21,680 bases of DNA from CAIVSN01 sp043778375 (lineage in GTDB: Bacteria; Patescibacteriota; Gracilibacteria; BD1-5; UBA2023): positions 1 to 21,680 of the forward strand of contig JAYWGH010000044.1 of assembly GCA_043778375.1 (NCBI GenBank), written 5' to 3'. How positions within the stretch are numbered: the first letter of the stretch is position 1; each line of letters begins with the position of its first letter. The notes beneath the pieces were generated by a model. It had not been told where the DNA came from, searched no databases, and saw nothing but the letters and a program-made list of their open reading frames with translations. This document shows positions 9,176-17,309 of this stretch, piece after piece. A program made the translations under genes and the position numbers.

Positions 9176-10957
9176 CTACTTTGTAAGAGTCTTTCGTCGA
9201 GTGATAGCGTATGCAAGTCCGAGTGCAATCACAAAGAATATGAGGATCTGCGCAGGTCCTGTCTGTACTCGAGTAGATGGAGCAAGCTTTGCTGACTCGG
9301 TCTTGTCCGCACAAACGGCCTTGACACTAAACTCATCAAATTTTACTGGACCACTCGCAAGGTAGATAGTATATGAGTTTTTTGGAGTCGCTTCGAGAAA
9401 TACAAATTCTCCTGATTGATTTTTCTTGTAGATGTTATAGGTGACTGCCTCCGGAAGAGCGTCCCATGAGAGGATACTCGCATCTGCTCACTTCTTGAGG
9501 GTGAGTCCTGCAATATTCCCGATCAGACACTTTCCAGCAGAAGCAAGACTCAGGTCCACAGATATTGGCTCTGAGCTCGATCCTAGGATCACTTTGCCAT
9601 CAGCACCCACTGCAGATATCGTCATACTATAGAGAGCGATATCAAGGTTTGGAATATACCAAGTGTACGCACCACTACTGTTACGAATTCTAGATGCCTC
9701 AAGGGTAGTCACTCGTACAGCGTCACTGAGAGTTGTCTGTGCGATCTCTGGAGCAGGAGGCACTATTCGAGTACCGCTGTTAACGAGCGATCCAGAGAGT
9801 GCTACAGCCCCACTCATTGCAGCAGGATTGATAGCTACTATAGGCTTCATCATTGCAGACTGAGTCTTTGAGTATGCGATCTCAAACTTTGAGAGGCCCG
9901 CAGGGGCGTTGTCGATCTCAAAAGTGAGAGTTACTTTTTTATCGGCGATCTCGGTTTTAATATTTTTGTAGGTCACAACTGGCGTAGTTACTGTGAGAGT
10001 ACCCACTGCAGCCTTGAGGGTTTCTTTCCCGAGATCATTTCGCAGAGATACATCGATTGGGAGGGCTCCAGTAAATACTGGGGCAATCACATCTCCTGAA
10101 TACGTACCTGGAACTAGGCCTTCTTTGAGAGTCGCAATTGCGCTCCCTGCAGATATTACTACAGCCTTAAGTCCTGGAGTAGCCTCGAGAGTAACTCCCA
10201 CCGTTGCTCCTGCAATAGCAGTTGGACTTGAGAGCTTGAGGCTTTTGAACTCAGGACCATCTGATCCTGCAGTTACTGTAATCTTTGAGGATTCACCGAT
10301 CACCTTATCAGTGCCATCAAGGACTTTCACAGAGAGTATATTTTTTGCTTGGCTCGTGTTTTTTACCTCAAAAAGAAATGCTCCCTTGTCATCTGTCTGT
10401 GATTCAAGTGCCTTAGCTCCATTTACAAATAGTTGAACTTTTGAGCTCTTCTTGGTAGCCCCTACTACTGAGAAATTTGCGTTCCCGAGGGTAGAGTTAT
10501 TGTCTGGACTCGTAATAGTCACTGACTCAGTCCCAGTAGCCACTGGAGCATCCGTCCCTCCTCCTACTTTTACCTTGATAGATCCCTCGATTTTTGGCTT
10601 ATCAAAGTCTGAAGCAACTACCTTGAGAGATCCTTCTTTTGTGAAGGCGAGCCCTTTTGAAAAAGTCTTTTGCCCCTGATCAGCAACTACAAACTTGTAT
10701 CCGTCTTGGTATGGGACGGTCGCTTTATTATCATTTTCTACAATGATGAAGATAGTTCCTTCGTAATTTTTGACGACTGAACCATCCTTCGCGAGTGCCT
10801 TGATCGTAAGATCAATTGGCTCCCCTACTTTGGCGGTTGGAGTAGCTGTAACCTCGAGTCGATCGGTCTCGATTGGATCAGCAGCAGATACTATTGCACC
10901 ACTCATGGTACTCATAATAAGTCCAAGTGAGAGAAGGGCTGAGAAAATTCGTTTCAT
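9176..10957 (-). CDS. secreted, C-terminally membrane-anchored surface protein with Ig-like repeats and an FN3-like domain
   Basis: The 593-residue product begins with a signal peptide (MKRIFSALLSLGLIMSTMSG, cleavage probably near AIVSAADP). Beta-rich repeats follow: residues about 30-130 resemble bacterial Ig-like domains (ATPTAKVGEPIDLTIKALAK), about 145-230 another (VTITSPDNNSTLGNANFSVV), with further repeats after. One TGA (Gly) after LTLKK joins the C-terminal part: an FN3-like segment (about 490-550, ILSWDALPEAVTYNIYKKNQ) and then TGPAQILIFFVIALGLAYAI plus RRK, a membrane anchor with a positive stop-transfer end. Only two Cys are present in the mature C-terminal part and they may pair. 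It probably acts as an adhesin or envelope protein. The gene lies 59 bases after recF and seems to have its own transcription unit. No enzymatic domain is visible. Confidence 0.8.
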
Positions 10958-11016
10958 AAAAAAGTGAGTGAGTTTGCCCTATGATAGAGGAAAACTCCGC
11001 GTTTGAGAGTCAATTA

Positions 11017-12126
11017 TTATTGACTTACAGGTAAATTATCGAGATCTATCTTTATGGAGTGCTCTTTCTCAAAGAGATTTGGGGGAATACGGTGGCCAGA
11101 TACGACGATCATACGATCCTGACATGCCTCAATAATATGTTCAAAATGAGCAGTGTCGAGCTCTGCTGCGATGTCATCGAGGAGATAAATCATCTGCGCA
11201 TTGGATACCTGCTCTATATACCTCGCGAGAGTCAGTTTTGAGAGGATGAGGAGAGTTTTATTTTCTCCACGAGATAGGTAGTCCACTGAGAGCTCGTCCC
11301 CTGAGAGGTAGTACCCAAAGTCATCGAGATGTGGTCCGATCGTCGCGTGCCCGATACGAATATCGCGCTCACGGTTGGTCCGCAGGTACTCTCGGATAAA
11401 ACTCTCCCGCTCATGTGCTCACACATCCCGTGGGATTTTAGAAGTGGCTCGGAGCTCAAGCTCGAGACCACCGCGCACGGTCTCGAGGTGTGGCAGTACT
11501 CACGCCCGTAGTGCCTCAATAGCGAGATCCCGATAGGTCGAGTGCTCATGTGCAAGCCGAGCAAAGAGGAGATCCCAACTATCGAGCTCACTCGGGTCTG
11601 ACTCTCTCCTATCTATCCGCTTGAGGAGCATATTACGAGACCGCAGTGCGAGTGAGTACTCTCGGCGCACCCTCGCAAACTCGGAGTGAGAGAGGAGAAG
11701 TACCTCATCGAGAAAATCTCGTCGCAGAGACGGCCCAAGATAGAGAATATTCATCTCTATAGGTGTAAAGAGCATAGCTCGCTTGCCGTGCTGACGTAGG
11801 TACTCGGGCCTCGATACACTCGATCCTTGAGAGAGGTATCCAGTCCTCGCAGGAGTCCGCACCAGTGTCACCGTGGTCTCTCTATCTACCGGGAGATCAC
11901 TCGCCCAGGTGAGTCTCGCAAATCCTGAGTCCGCGCCGCGTGCGACCATCTGCTCGAGAGATCGTCCTGGTGGCAAAATACCGTTGATCCCGAGGTAGAG
12001 CGACTCGAGGAGATTGGTTTTACCGATACCATTTGCCCCAGTCACGAGCGTACGGACCCCAATATCAAGGGTCACCTGGGCATGCGACCGCAGAGCGTGG
12101 AGAGTGATAGACCTGATCTGCTGCAT
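11017..12126 (-). CDS. recF: DNA replication and repair protein RecF
   Basis: The 369-residue product has the SMC-like ABC ATPase layout of RecF: Walker A GANGIGKTN at residues 30-38, a coiled-coil/lid region, the ABC signature YLSRGENK at about 283-290, and Walker B IYLLDDIAAELD at about 313-324, followed by ACQDRMIVVSGHR. Two TGA codons are read as Gly, after EALRA and in PRDVGAHERESF. RecF loads RecA at gaps with RecO and RecR. Length is normal for the family. The start overlaps the gatC stop in TAATG. In most bacteria recF lies next to dnaA-dnaN, so its position after gatC is unusual. Confidence 0.93.
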
Positions 12127-12422
12127 TACCCCTGCATGATGTTTGGCAGAGCGATGGAGCCTGCTATTTTTTTCTGGGAAGACACTGCGAGCAGCGACTC
12201 TCGTGATATCTCACTCTCTCGAACAATGTCCTCTCGAAGTGGGAGGGTGAGTGGCTCGCGGGGAGTGATCGCTGCGAGCTTGTCCGCTGGTACGCTTTCC
12301 AAAATATCCATGTACCCCACGATACTATCGAGGTCATGCCGATAATGCTCGAGTTCTGTATCCGAGAGCTCGAGACGAGAGAGACGAGCGATGTGTTTGA
12401 TTTGATCTTGTGTGAGGGCCAT
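12126..12422 (-). CDS. gatC: Asp-tRNA(Asn)/Glu-tRNA(Gln) amidotransferase subunit C
   Basis: A 98-residue GatC with the typical start LTQDQIKHIARLSRLELSD, a helix ending in IVGYMDILESVPAD, the basic/proline segment ITPREPLTLPLREDIVRESE, and the C-terminal SIALPNIMQ that lies in the GatA interface. GatC stabilises the GatCAB complex that makes Gln-tRNA(Gln) and Asn-tRNA(Asn) by amidation. gatA and gatB are not in the window. The gene overlaps recF through TAATG and is divergent from the membrane protein at 12449, leaving a shared 26-base interval. Confidence 0.93.
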   Translation of the reverse strand: MALTQDQIKHIARLSRLELSDTELEHYRHDLDSIVGYMDILESVPADKLAAITPREPLTLPLREDIVRESEISRESLLAVSSQKKIAGSIALPNIMQG

Positions 12423-12435
12423 TTTTTTCTATACT
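12408..12435 (+). promoter_or_regulatory. candidate promoter of the 12449-14026 gene cluster
   Basis: TTGTGT and TATACT are separated by 16 bases. The expected transcription start is about seven bases before the ATG at 12449. The box overlaps the beginning of gatC on the other strand. Confidence 0.45.
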
Positions 12436-12448
12436 AGAGCGCAAATAT

Positions 12449-12799
12449 ATGACTCCTATGGAAAAAAGCAACGATGCGAGCGAAAAAACTGATCTTCTCA
12501 TGCTAGAGCGCGTAACTCGCAGACTCGAGATGAGTCGGGATTTTTTTGGATGGGTTTCGACTATATTTTTCCTCTCAACACTCTTTGCGGTCGGTGGACT
12601 CTATCCTGAGGTCGCAGGTGTTGTGAGCCGCAGTCTCTTCCCGCTCTTTTTGCTCGCGACTGGAGTATTCCTCTACAGTGGATACACGAGCTGGTCAGTC
12701 GTACAGTGAGGGATTTGGCACATGGCAAGATTTGTCTGGATGGCAGGTCTCGCATGAGTGTTTATATTTACTACTCTCAAACACCTTAATCTTATTTAA
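12449..12799 (+). CDS. small membrane protein of unknown function
   Basis: A 116-residue protein with a charged cytoplasmic N-terminus (about 30 residues, KTDLLMLERVTRRLEMS) and three likely membrane helices: FGWVSTIFFLSTLFAVGGL, SLFPLFLLATGVFLYSGY, and a third in the part after two in-frame TGA codons (VQGG and LAGVFIFTTL). Without reading TGA as Gly it would lose the third helix. The stop TAA is one base before the ATG of the following lipoprotein, suggesting an operon with two lipoprotein genes. I do not recognise a family. A promoter-like sequence lies directly upstream and no Shine-Dalgarno sequence is seen. Confidence 0.75.
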
Positions 12800-12800
12800 A

Positions 12801-13358
12801 ATGGTTGCTCGCTCTCTCGCCCTCGGGCTCAGTCTCGTATTTGCTCTCAGTGCATGTGGGACTACGAGTGAAAATATCAGCCTCTCCGAGTTTAGTGGCA
12901 AAGGGTTTACCATCCAAGTCCCCAAAGCTTGGACACAGGTCGAGGAGAAGTCTCTCCCAAAGCCAAAAAATGGGAGTGTTGCAGGAGCCTGGACAAGCTC
13001 GGATATCACGAGTGGATTTGCGAACAATCTCCTCATCCTCCGCGATACTCTCGCTCCTGAGGCTGACCCAAAGATGAGCTCTCGTAAGTACGCGGTGATC
13101 AATCAAGCACTCACTACTGGCGAGTACAAGGAATACACCAAACTCTCAGATAAAACGCTCACTTTTGCAGATAAGGACGAGGGGCTTGCAGTGGTATTTG
13201 AGGCTAAGTACAACGCTCAAACTCCCAAGCAAAAATTCATCCAAGCAGCCAAACTCTGTGGTCGGGATGTATATCTCATGACGATTGGGCTCGGGCTCTC
13301 AAATAGCACCACTGATAAGTATATGGAGATGCTTGCTACTTTTAACTGTATGAAATAA
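12801..13358 (+). CDS. lipoprotein with a PsbP/DcrB-like domain
   Basis: A 185-residue product with a type II signal peptide: MVARSLALGLSLVFALSACG, lipobox LSAC with the modified Cys at residue 19. After it comes GKGFTIQVPKAWTQVEEKS, the opening strand and K-x-W turn seen in PsbP/DcrB (DUF1795) proteins, followed by LLILRDTLAP and FEAKYNAQTPKQKFIQAAKL as further strands. Such proteins are outer-face lipoproteins, often of unknown role. Two more Cys (in AKLCGRD and TFNCMK) could form a disulfide. The start at 12801 gives a proper signal peptide; a longer upstream reading lies inside the preceding gene. Its stop overlaps the next gene as TAATG. Confidence 0.75.
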   Translation: MVARSLALGLSLVFALSACGTTSENISLSEFSGKGFTIQVPKAWTQVEEKSLPKPKNGSVAGAWTSSDITSGFANNLLILRDTLAPEADPKMSSRKYAVINQALTTGEYKEYTKLSDKTLTFADKDEGLAVVFEAKYNAQTPKQKFIQAAKLCGRDVYLMTIGLGLSNSTTDKYMEMLATFNCMK

Positions 13359-14026
13359 TGCGTAAATATCTCCTCGCCTGAGCGCTCGTAACCTCAGTGT
13401 TTCTCGCGAGTTGTACACTTTTACAAGGTCCTGCACCAGTTGTACCAGTATCTCCTGTTGTGCCGATAGTGCCTGTAGTGCCTATTGCCGCGGGACCAAA
13501 TGGCGAGATGCGAGTGAGCGCAAGTGAGGTAAAGTTTAACTCTGGAAGTCTCAAACTCGATACTCGTATGAGCTATCTCGACAGTGAGAATAAGGTATAT
13601 AAAGAAGCTACTGCTGGTGAGCTCCTCGGGAAATTTTCAAAGAATATTGTATATTTTTACCCAAAAGATGGCACTCCGAACTGTACTATACAGGCGATTG
13701 ACTTCTCTCGACTTCAAAAAGAGTTTAATGCTCTCAGGGTCGGTATACTCGGAGTATCCAAGGACAATCTCGACTCTCACCGTGAGTTCGCACTCCGAAA
13801 TGAGCTCACGATCCCACTCCTACGGGATGATAAGTCGATGCTCCTCGGAGCGTATGGAGCACTCGGACCAGCTGTCGTCTATGGCAACTGAGCAGCTCTC
13901 ACAGATATCGTGCGATCTACGTATCTCGTAGACAGCAAGTGAGCCCCGCTCGCAGCATGGACTACGGTGAGCGCGACGGGGCATGCAGAGCGTGTACTCG
14001 GGTATGTAAAGAGTCTTGCAAAGTAA
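13358..14026 (+). CDS. lipoprotein peroxiredoxin (BCP-like, extracytoplasmic)
   Basis: The 222-residue product has a lipoprotein signal (MRKYLLAGALVTSVFLASC, with a TGA read as Gly at residue 8 and modified Cys19), then a linker rich in Pro and Val (PVVPVSPVVPIVPVVPI), then a BCP-like domain. The active-site segment YFYPKDGTPNCTIQAIDF holds the peroxidatic Cys109; the usual TPGCT is TPNCT here. LGVSKDNLDSHREFAL and a conserved Arg in RSTYLVD follow. Two further TGA codons (YGNGAALTD, DSKGAPLAAW) lie late in the domain; without recoding the signal peptide and C-terminus would be lost. It probably removes peroxides at the cell surface. Its paralogue at 5367-5813 is cytosolic. The start overlaps the preceding lipoprotein gene in TAATG. 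Confidence 0.87.
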
Positions 14027-14043
14027 GAGAAATCTCCTATACT
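14016..14043 (+). promoter_or_regulatory. candidate promoter of tRNA-Cys
   Basis: TTGCAA and TATACT are separated by 16 bases, and the expected start point is about nine bases before the mature tRNA 5' end. The -35 hexamer overlaps the end of the lipoprotein peroxiredoxin gene. Confidence 0.55.
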
Positions 14044-14058
14044 CCGCAGGCTCAAATT

Positions 14059-14132
14059 GGCGCCATGGCAGATCGGTTATGTAGGGGCCTGCAAAGCTTC
14101 GTAGCCCGGTTCGACTCCGGGTGGTGCCTCCA
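14059..14132 (+). tRNA. tRNA-Cys (anticodon GCA)
   Basis: A complete cloverleaf can be drawn. The acceptor stem is GGCGCCA/TGGTGCC with one G-U pair. The short D-stem is GCA/TGT with loop GATCGGTTA. The anticodon stem is GGGGC/GCTTC with loop CTGCAAA, so the anticodon is GCA. There is a four-base variable loop, and the T-stem is CCCGG/CCGGG with loop TTCGACT. The discriminator is T and the encoded CCA end is present. In a cell where UGA is Gly this tRNA must read UGU and UGC without taking UGA. Two G-U pairs in the anticodon stem and a three-pair D-stem are slightly unusual. Confidence 0.95.
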
Positions 14133-14155
14133 AAATGAATAATATAAATTGCGTT

Positions 14156-14182
14156 AAAAGAGTCTTAGTTAGGCTCTTTTTT
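14156..14182 (+). terminator. terminator after tRNA-Cys, possibly bidirectional
   Basis: AAAAGAGTC, a seven-base loop, then GGCTCTTTT with two more T on the plus strand gives a nine-pair stem (one G-U) and a U-run. On the minus strand the same stem lies 24 bases past the DUF4268 gene stop, so it may serve both units. Confidence 0.75.
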
Positions 14183-14205
14183 GAAAGGAAGTTATGGAAT
14201 AATCA

Positions 14206-15159
14206 TTACGGTCTTTCATTACGCTTTATTTCAGCGAGTTCTCTTCCGAAAATCTCTCTAAAGAGAACTACCTTGGCTGCGAACCATTCGAAGTATTCGA
14301 CTTCCTTGTTTTTCTCGAACGGGGAGGCAACATTCTTTCGAAGAACAATACGCGATGCAACAGATGCATCTACCCACTCTAATTCGGCACCTATATCACT
14401 CTCAATCTTGTCCTTATTCTCAAGTAAAAGATTATATACCGCCTTATTTTTTGAAATATACAGTTCACATGAAAGAAGATTCTTCTGTGAATTTAGTGAC
14501 AGAGATACGTGTACTTCTGAGCTTCCTATACTGACATTATACCAATGCTGAGGTCTTGGGGCCTGAAGACGGAGTTTTGGATAATTCTTTAAGGCATATT
14601 CTTTTAAATCAGTCCAAAATCGGAGTTGTCGAGTCTTTATTTCAGATACCTCGCCGTCTCATCCTGCAATTTTGGTAATTTTAGCCCACTCATTGGGGCT
14701 CGAAACAATATCAAACTTGGGGGCTGGTACTGAATCCCCAATTCGCCAAACCTGTATTTGGATGAGAAAAAAGCCTATCTTCTCATCAGTATGTTCATTG
14801 AGCCATTCTATAGCACGCTTGTGTTCTTCGCGCGCGTCTTTAACAATCCATATAATGATTTCAGCATCGTATCCCGAGGCATAAGTGATGATTTTCCCGA
14901 GATGATCATGGTCGGTATCTTCCAGCTGGTTTTCTATGATGATCTTCCGCCCTGTTCCTTCCTCTTCCGCGAGTATATCGACATTATAGCGACCTACATT
15001 CGCCTCAGTTCGTATTAATTTTATGACTGTACCAATTCTATCTCCCAAGAGAGCGAGATTATCTTCCTGCGCAAGCCAGTTTGTAAAGTCGATAGCCTCG
15101 TGTTGCCAGATATTTCGAAGTTCTACTCGTTCGAGACGAGCTAGTTTTCAAGTAGGCAT
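14206..15159 (-). CDS. DUF4268 protein with a PD-(D/E)XK nuclease-like N-terminal domain
   Basis: The 317-residue product follows the DUF4268 pattern: IWQHEAIDFTNWLAQEDNL at the N-terminus, EANVGRYNVDILAEEEG with D61, then KIIIENQLEDTDHDHLGK with E76 and Q78. The D, E-x-Q arrangement between a beta-hairpin and a helix is the PD-(D/E)XK core found in restriction-type nucleases. The C-terminal domain has KNLLSCELYISKNKAVYNLL and GAELEWVDASVASRI, the DUF4268 core. Two TGA codons are read as Gly (MPTGK, KIAGGD). The start at 15159 restores the family N-terminus. Proteins of this family often lie in defence or mobile islands, and the present neighbours fit that. Cutting activity is an inference from the fold. 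Confidence 0.82.
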
Positions 15160-15348
15160 AAGAATCAGAGTTTAAATGATATCGTACAATAATAGGTGTA
15201 ACCATACAGTATAGAATTTCCTCTAAAAGTATCTTTATTTACTAAAGTACTAAATACTCACAGTATAATCGTCTTGGAAAGTGAGTCTTAATAGTATAAC
15301 TTCAGCTATATATAAGTATAATAGTAAATACTAGGATGAGTAATTTTT
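15160..15348. other. AT-rich intergenic region between divergent genes
   Basis: This interval separates the minus-strand DUF4268 gene from the plus-strand PD-(D/E)XK locus. Two TATAAT sequences on the plus strand (15263-15268 and 15317-15322) could be -10 boxes but have no clear -35 partners at normal spacing. On the minus strand TATTAT with TTCTAT 16 bases upstream could serve the DUF4268 gene. No repeats or RNA genes are seen. Confidence 0.4.
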
Positions 15349-15492
15349 ATGAAAAAACACAGATACCGCAAACAATATAGAAATCCAACATGAAATCTTA
15401 TCTGATCAGTGATGAGTTTAGTACTTTTTTAAATATTCACCTATTTCAAATACATACTACCTAATCCAGGCCTTTTCTACTCCTACGCTATT
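15349..15492 (+). pseudogene. possible interrupted 5' part of the PD-(D/E)XK gene
   Basis: From an ATG at 15349 there are 27 codons with two TGA (MKKHRYRKQYRNPTGNLIGS, then VMSLVLF), then TAA in a run of six T and three A. After it the same frame continues without a stop (IFTYFKYILPNPGLFYSYAI) straight into the gene starting at 15493. Together the pieces would form a first membrane helix broken by the TAA, followed by a second helix. Either this is a nonsense mutation in an originally longer gene, or it is chance and the gene starts at 15493. Confidence 0.4.
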
Positions 15493-16005
15493 ATGGCAGG
15501 ATATATATTCTGAGGAATAATAATACTCATTGGAGTAATATTTCTCTACATAAAGCATCGCGATAGGAAGAGAGAATTAAATCGTAGAGCAAATACCCCA
15601 AAATTCTTACTCGACCTTGAGAGTAAAATAAAGACATTTAGACCTATTAGAGAATATAGAGAAGAGAGGCTCTATCAAGCAGAGCTTGTCTGATATCTTA
15701 AATCTCAGTATCCAGATATTAAGATTGAGGAAACAAGAGATCGATCTAGACCAGATATTGTGATTGAAGATATAGCTATCGAGATCAAGTGACCAACGGA
15801 TATGGCAGCTCTCGGTACACTCCCCGATAAAATCAACAAATATTTACCAAAGTGGGACTACCTCTTCATAGTGCTTTTTAATATCAAATTAAGTGAAAAT
15901 CCTGAGAAGAGCATAAGTTTCTATGAGAGCAAGAAAACTGAAATACTAGAAAATACTATTGAATCCAAGAGAGAAAAGATTTTCTTTATAGAGATTTATT
16001 CGTAG
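15493..16005 (+). CDS. membrane-anchored PD-(D/E)XK nuclease-like protein
   Basis: The 170-residue reading has one membrane helix at the N-terminus (MAGYIFGGIIILIGVIFLYI), a basic stretch (KHRDRKRELNRR), and then a soluble domain. There, QAELVGYLKSQYPDIKIEE, RPDIVIEDIAIEIKG and MAALGTLPDKINKYLPKWDY give the helix, then P-D and E-x-K on adjacent strands, then a helix and the strand YLFIVLFNIK. This is the minimal PD-(D/E)XK core; D and E-x-K would bind metal. Three TGA codons are read as Gly, one inside the core (IEIKG). A helix that anchors such a domain at the membrane resembles anti-phage or Mrr-like effectors. Upstream an in-frame TAA may have removed another helix. Start codon uncertain; function not proven. 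Confidence 0.6.
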
Positions 16006-16079
16006 TTAAATAAAAGTTACTATGCGCTCCTGGCTAAATCGATAATTATGAGAATATCTATTTATTTTTTCCATGTATC

Positions 16080-16088
16080 TGATATAAT
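16080..16088 (+). promoter_or_regulatory. extended -10 promoter of the toxin-antitoxin operon
   Basis: TGATATAAT is a consensus extended -10 element located 23 bases before the antitoxin ATG. No -35 hexamer is obvious, as is common for extended -10 promoters. The AT-rich stretch around it could also hold an operator for the antitoxin, but no clear palindrome is visible. Confidence 0.5.
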
Positions 16089-16111
16089 ACTTATGTTAAT
16101 TTTATATAAAA

Positions 16112-16366
16112 ATGCCAACTACTACTCTTTCAATAGATAAGGATATCCGAGATCTAGCAGCAATCCGGGCAAAGACAGACAAGATATCTGTCTCTGTAGT
16201 AGCACGTATGCTTTTGCGTGATTACGCGCAAGGTAGAATTTCGATCTGATCCACATTCTCTCCTCCAGAAAGCTATAAAACAGAAATTATCTCAGTAGAT
16301 GAGGAAACTCAAGAGACAATAAATAATATTGGATCCCTCTGGGGTAAAAAGATTGCATGAAAATAA
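16112..16366 (+). CDS. RelB/RHH-type antitoxin
   Basis: An 84-residue protein with the plan of a ribbon-helix-helix antitoxin: a first strand TTTLSIDKDIRDLA, helices around AIRAKTDKISVSVVARMLL, then RDYAQGRISIG, followed by a flexible acidic tail (ISVDEETQETINNIGS) suited to wrapping the toxin. Two TGA codons (ISIGST and IAGK) are read as Gly. The stop TAA overlaps the ATG of the next gene by 10 bases, the usual layout for a type II toxin-antitoxin pair. It would bind the operon promoter and neutralise the toxin. The RHH call rests on the predicted fold and position, not on a full family match. Confidence 0.65.
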
Positions 16367-16650
16367 TATTTTCAAAGCGAATATCCAAAAAAGAGCTATG
16401 AGTCAACCCCACTGACACCGACCTTGCAGTAATTAAGAAAGGATACGAGAAGTGAATTTATGCAAATATTAAGTGAGAATCACTCCCTATGGATACTCAC
16501 TTAATAAAGGTATATTCTACGACTGTGAGTGGAGCTAGAAGAATAGTCTATCTTATGGATACAGTATCAGGTGACGCATTCTTTTTATTCTTTAGAACAA
16601 AAAACGATCCAATAGGCTCAAATATTACTATCCACAATCCAGTATTTTAA
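16357..16650 (+). CDS. RelE/HigB-like toxin, probably truncated at its C-terminus
   Basis: The 97-residue product overlaps the antitoxin by 10 bases. The end of the readable part has strands of a RelE-fold RNase: HLIKVYSTTVSGARRIVYLM, DAFFLFFRTKNDPIGSNIT, then IHNPVF and TAA. The motif FFRTKNDPIG-x-N and NP-x-F is known from toxins of this kind, which normally continue with a Lys-rich helix. Here the same frame after the TAA does continue KKLLEYLQYLSEDLENDDF for 26 codons (16651-16728). The TAA lies in TTTTAAAA and would be one base from AAA. Three TGA codons are read as Gly. The toxin may be inactivated by this nonsense codon, or the assembly may hold an error there. Confidence 0.62.
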
Positions 16651-16731
16651 AAGAAGCTTCTTGAGTATCTTCAATATCTTTCAGAAGATTTAGAGAATGA
16701 TGATTTTACAGCAATGAGCCTTTCGCCATAA
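16651..16731 (+). pseudogene. remnant C-terminal helix of the RelE-like toxin beyond the in-frame TAA
   Basis: In the toxin frame directly after TAA the sequence reads KKLLEYLQYLSEDLENDD then FTAMSLSP and ends at TAA 16729-16731. Its heptad-like, acidic-basic character fits the missing C-terminal helix. It has no start codon of its own at the beginning. The 67 bases after it, to 16798, hold no supported gene. Confidence 0.45.
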
Positions 16732-16798
16732 AGCTCACATTATGACAGACGTGACAATCTAGCTTTATCCGAATCCTCTTCAGATAGCATAGAGTCTT

Positions 16799-17203
16799 CT
16801 AGCCCTCCAATTTGAGCTTATACTCAAACATTTTTACCCATTCCCTAGTACGACGAACGAGATCTGCCACATCTACTCAGGGTTCTCATGAAGTAATACC
16901 TGGGGGGTCTATCCTGATTCATCATGTATCTCGCTCATGACAGTAGTAGTGAAAAGTTCCGGGAGCATTTATTTGAAGAAGTGAGTCCACTAACGATTTA
17001 TTCCCCAATATAACTTGATACAAACTCGATGGATCCACTAAAGGTGCTCTGTTACATTTCTCAATGTGGAAGCTATATGCATTGCCTCAAAGTATTTGCT
17101 GCATTCGCTCGTGACACGGTACTGAGAATGTAAAGTCTGACGGAGGTAGAGTCACCTGAGGTGATGTATCTTGATTGTTCATATGAAGAGTTATAGCTCA
17201 CAT
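16799..17203 (-). CDS. hypothetical protein, possibly extracytoplasmic
   Basis: With TGA read as Gly the minus strand holds 134 codons from an ATG at 17203 to TAG. Six TGA codons occur, several in a row of plausible loops (RDTGGIRIDPPG, ITSGEPG). I do not recognise a family. Visible features are a Pro/Thr-rich beginning (NNQDTSPQVTLPPSDF), four Cys in pairs (VPCHERMQ, IEKCNRAP, HYYCHERD), the repeated C-H-E-R element (CHERMQ and CHERDT), and a C-terminal helix DLVRRTREWVKMFEYKLK. Upstream in the same frame is a very hydrophobic stretch (YFFLLIFFFSLGLYHIL) without an ATG; a TTG or other start could add a membrane helix. Function unknown. Confidence 0.5.
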
Positions 17204-17309
17204 GAGTATGTGATATAACCCCAACGAAAAAAAGAAAATGAGAAGAAAAAAATACTGTGGAAGTTTTAAACAGGACGACTAGTATATTTGAAGTATTTAA
17301 AATCATACT

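Noticed and set aside
9993..10679. Plus-strand open frames across the surface protein gene
   Set aside because: They are antisense shadows of a well-supported gene with signal peptide, Ig-like repeats and anchor.
10958..11016. TTGACT upstream of the surface protein as a promoter
   Set aside because: The nearest -10-like TATCAT is 21 bases away, beyond normal spacing, so I did not list it as a promoter.
16651..16798. A short minus-strand reading of about 20 codons and a read-through of the TAG at 16799
   Set aside because: Too short, and it has no start signal or family support.
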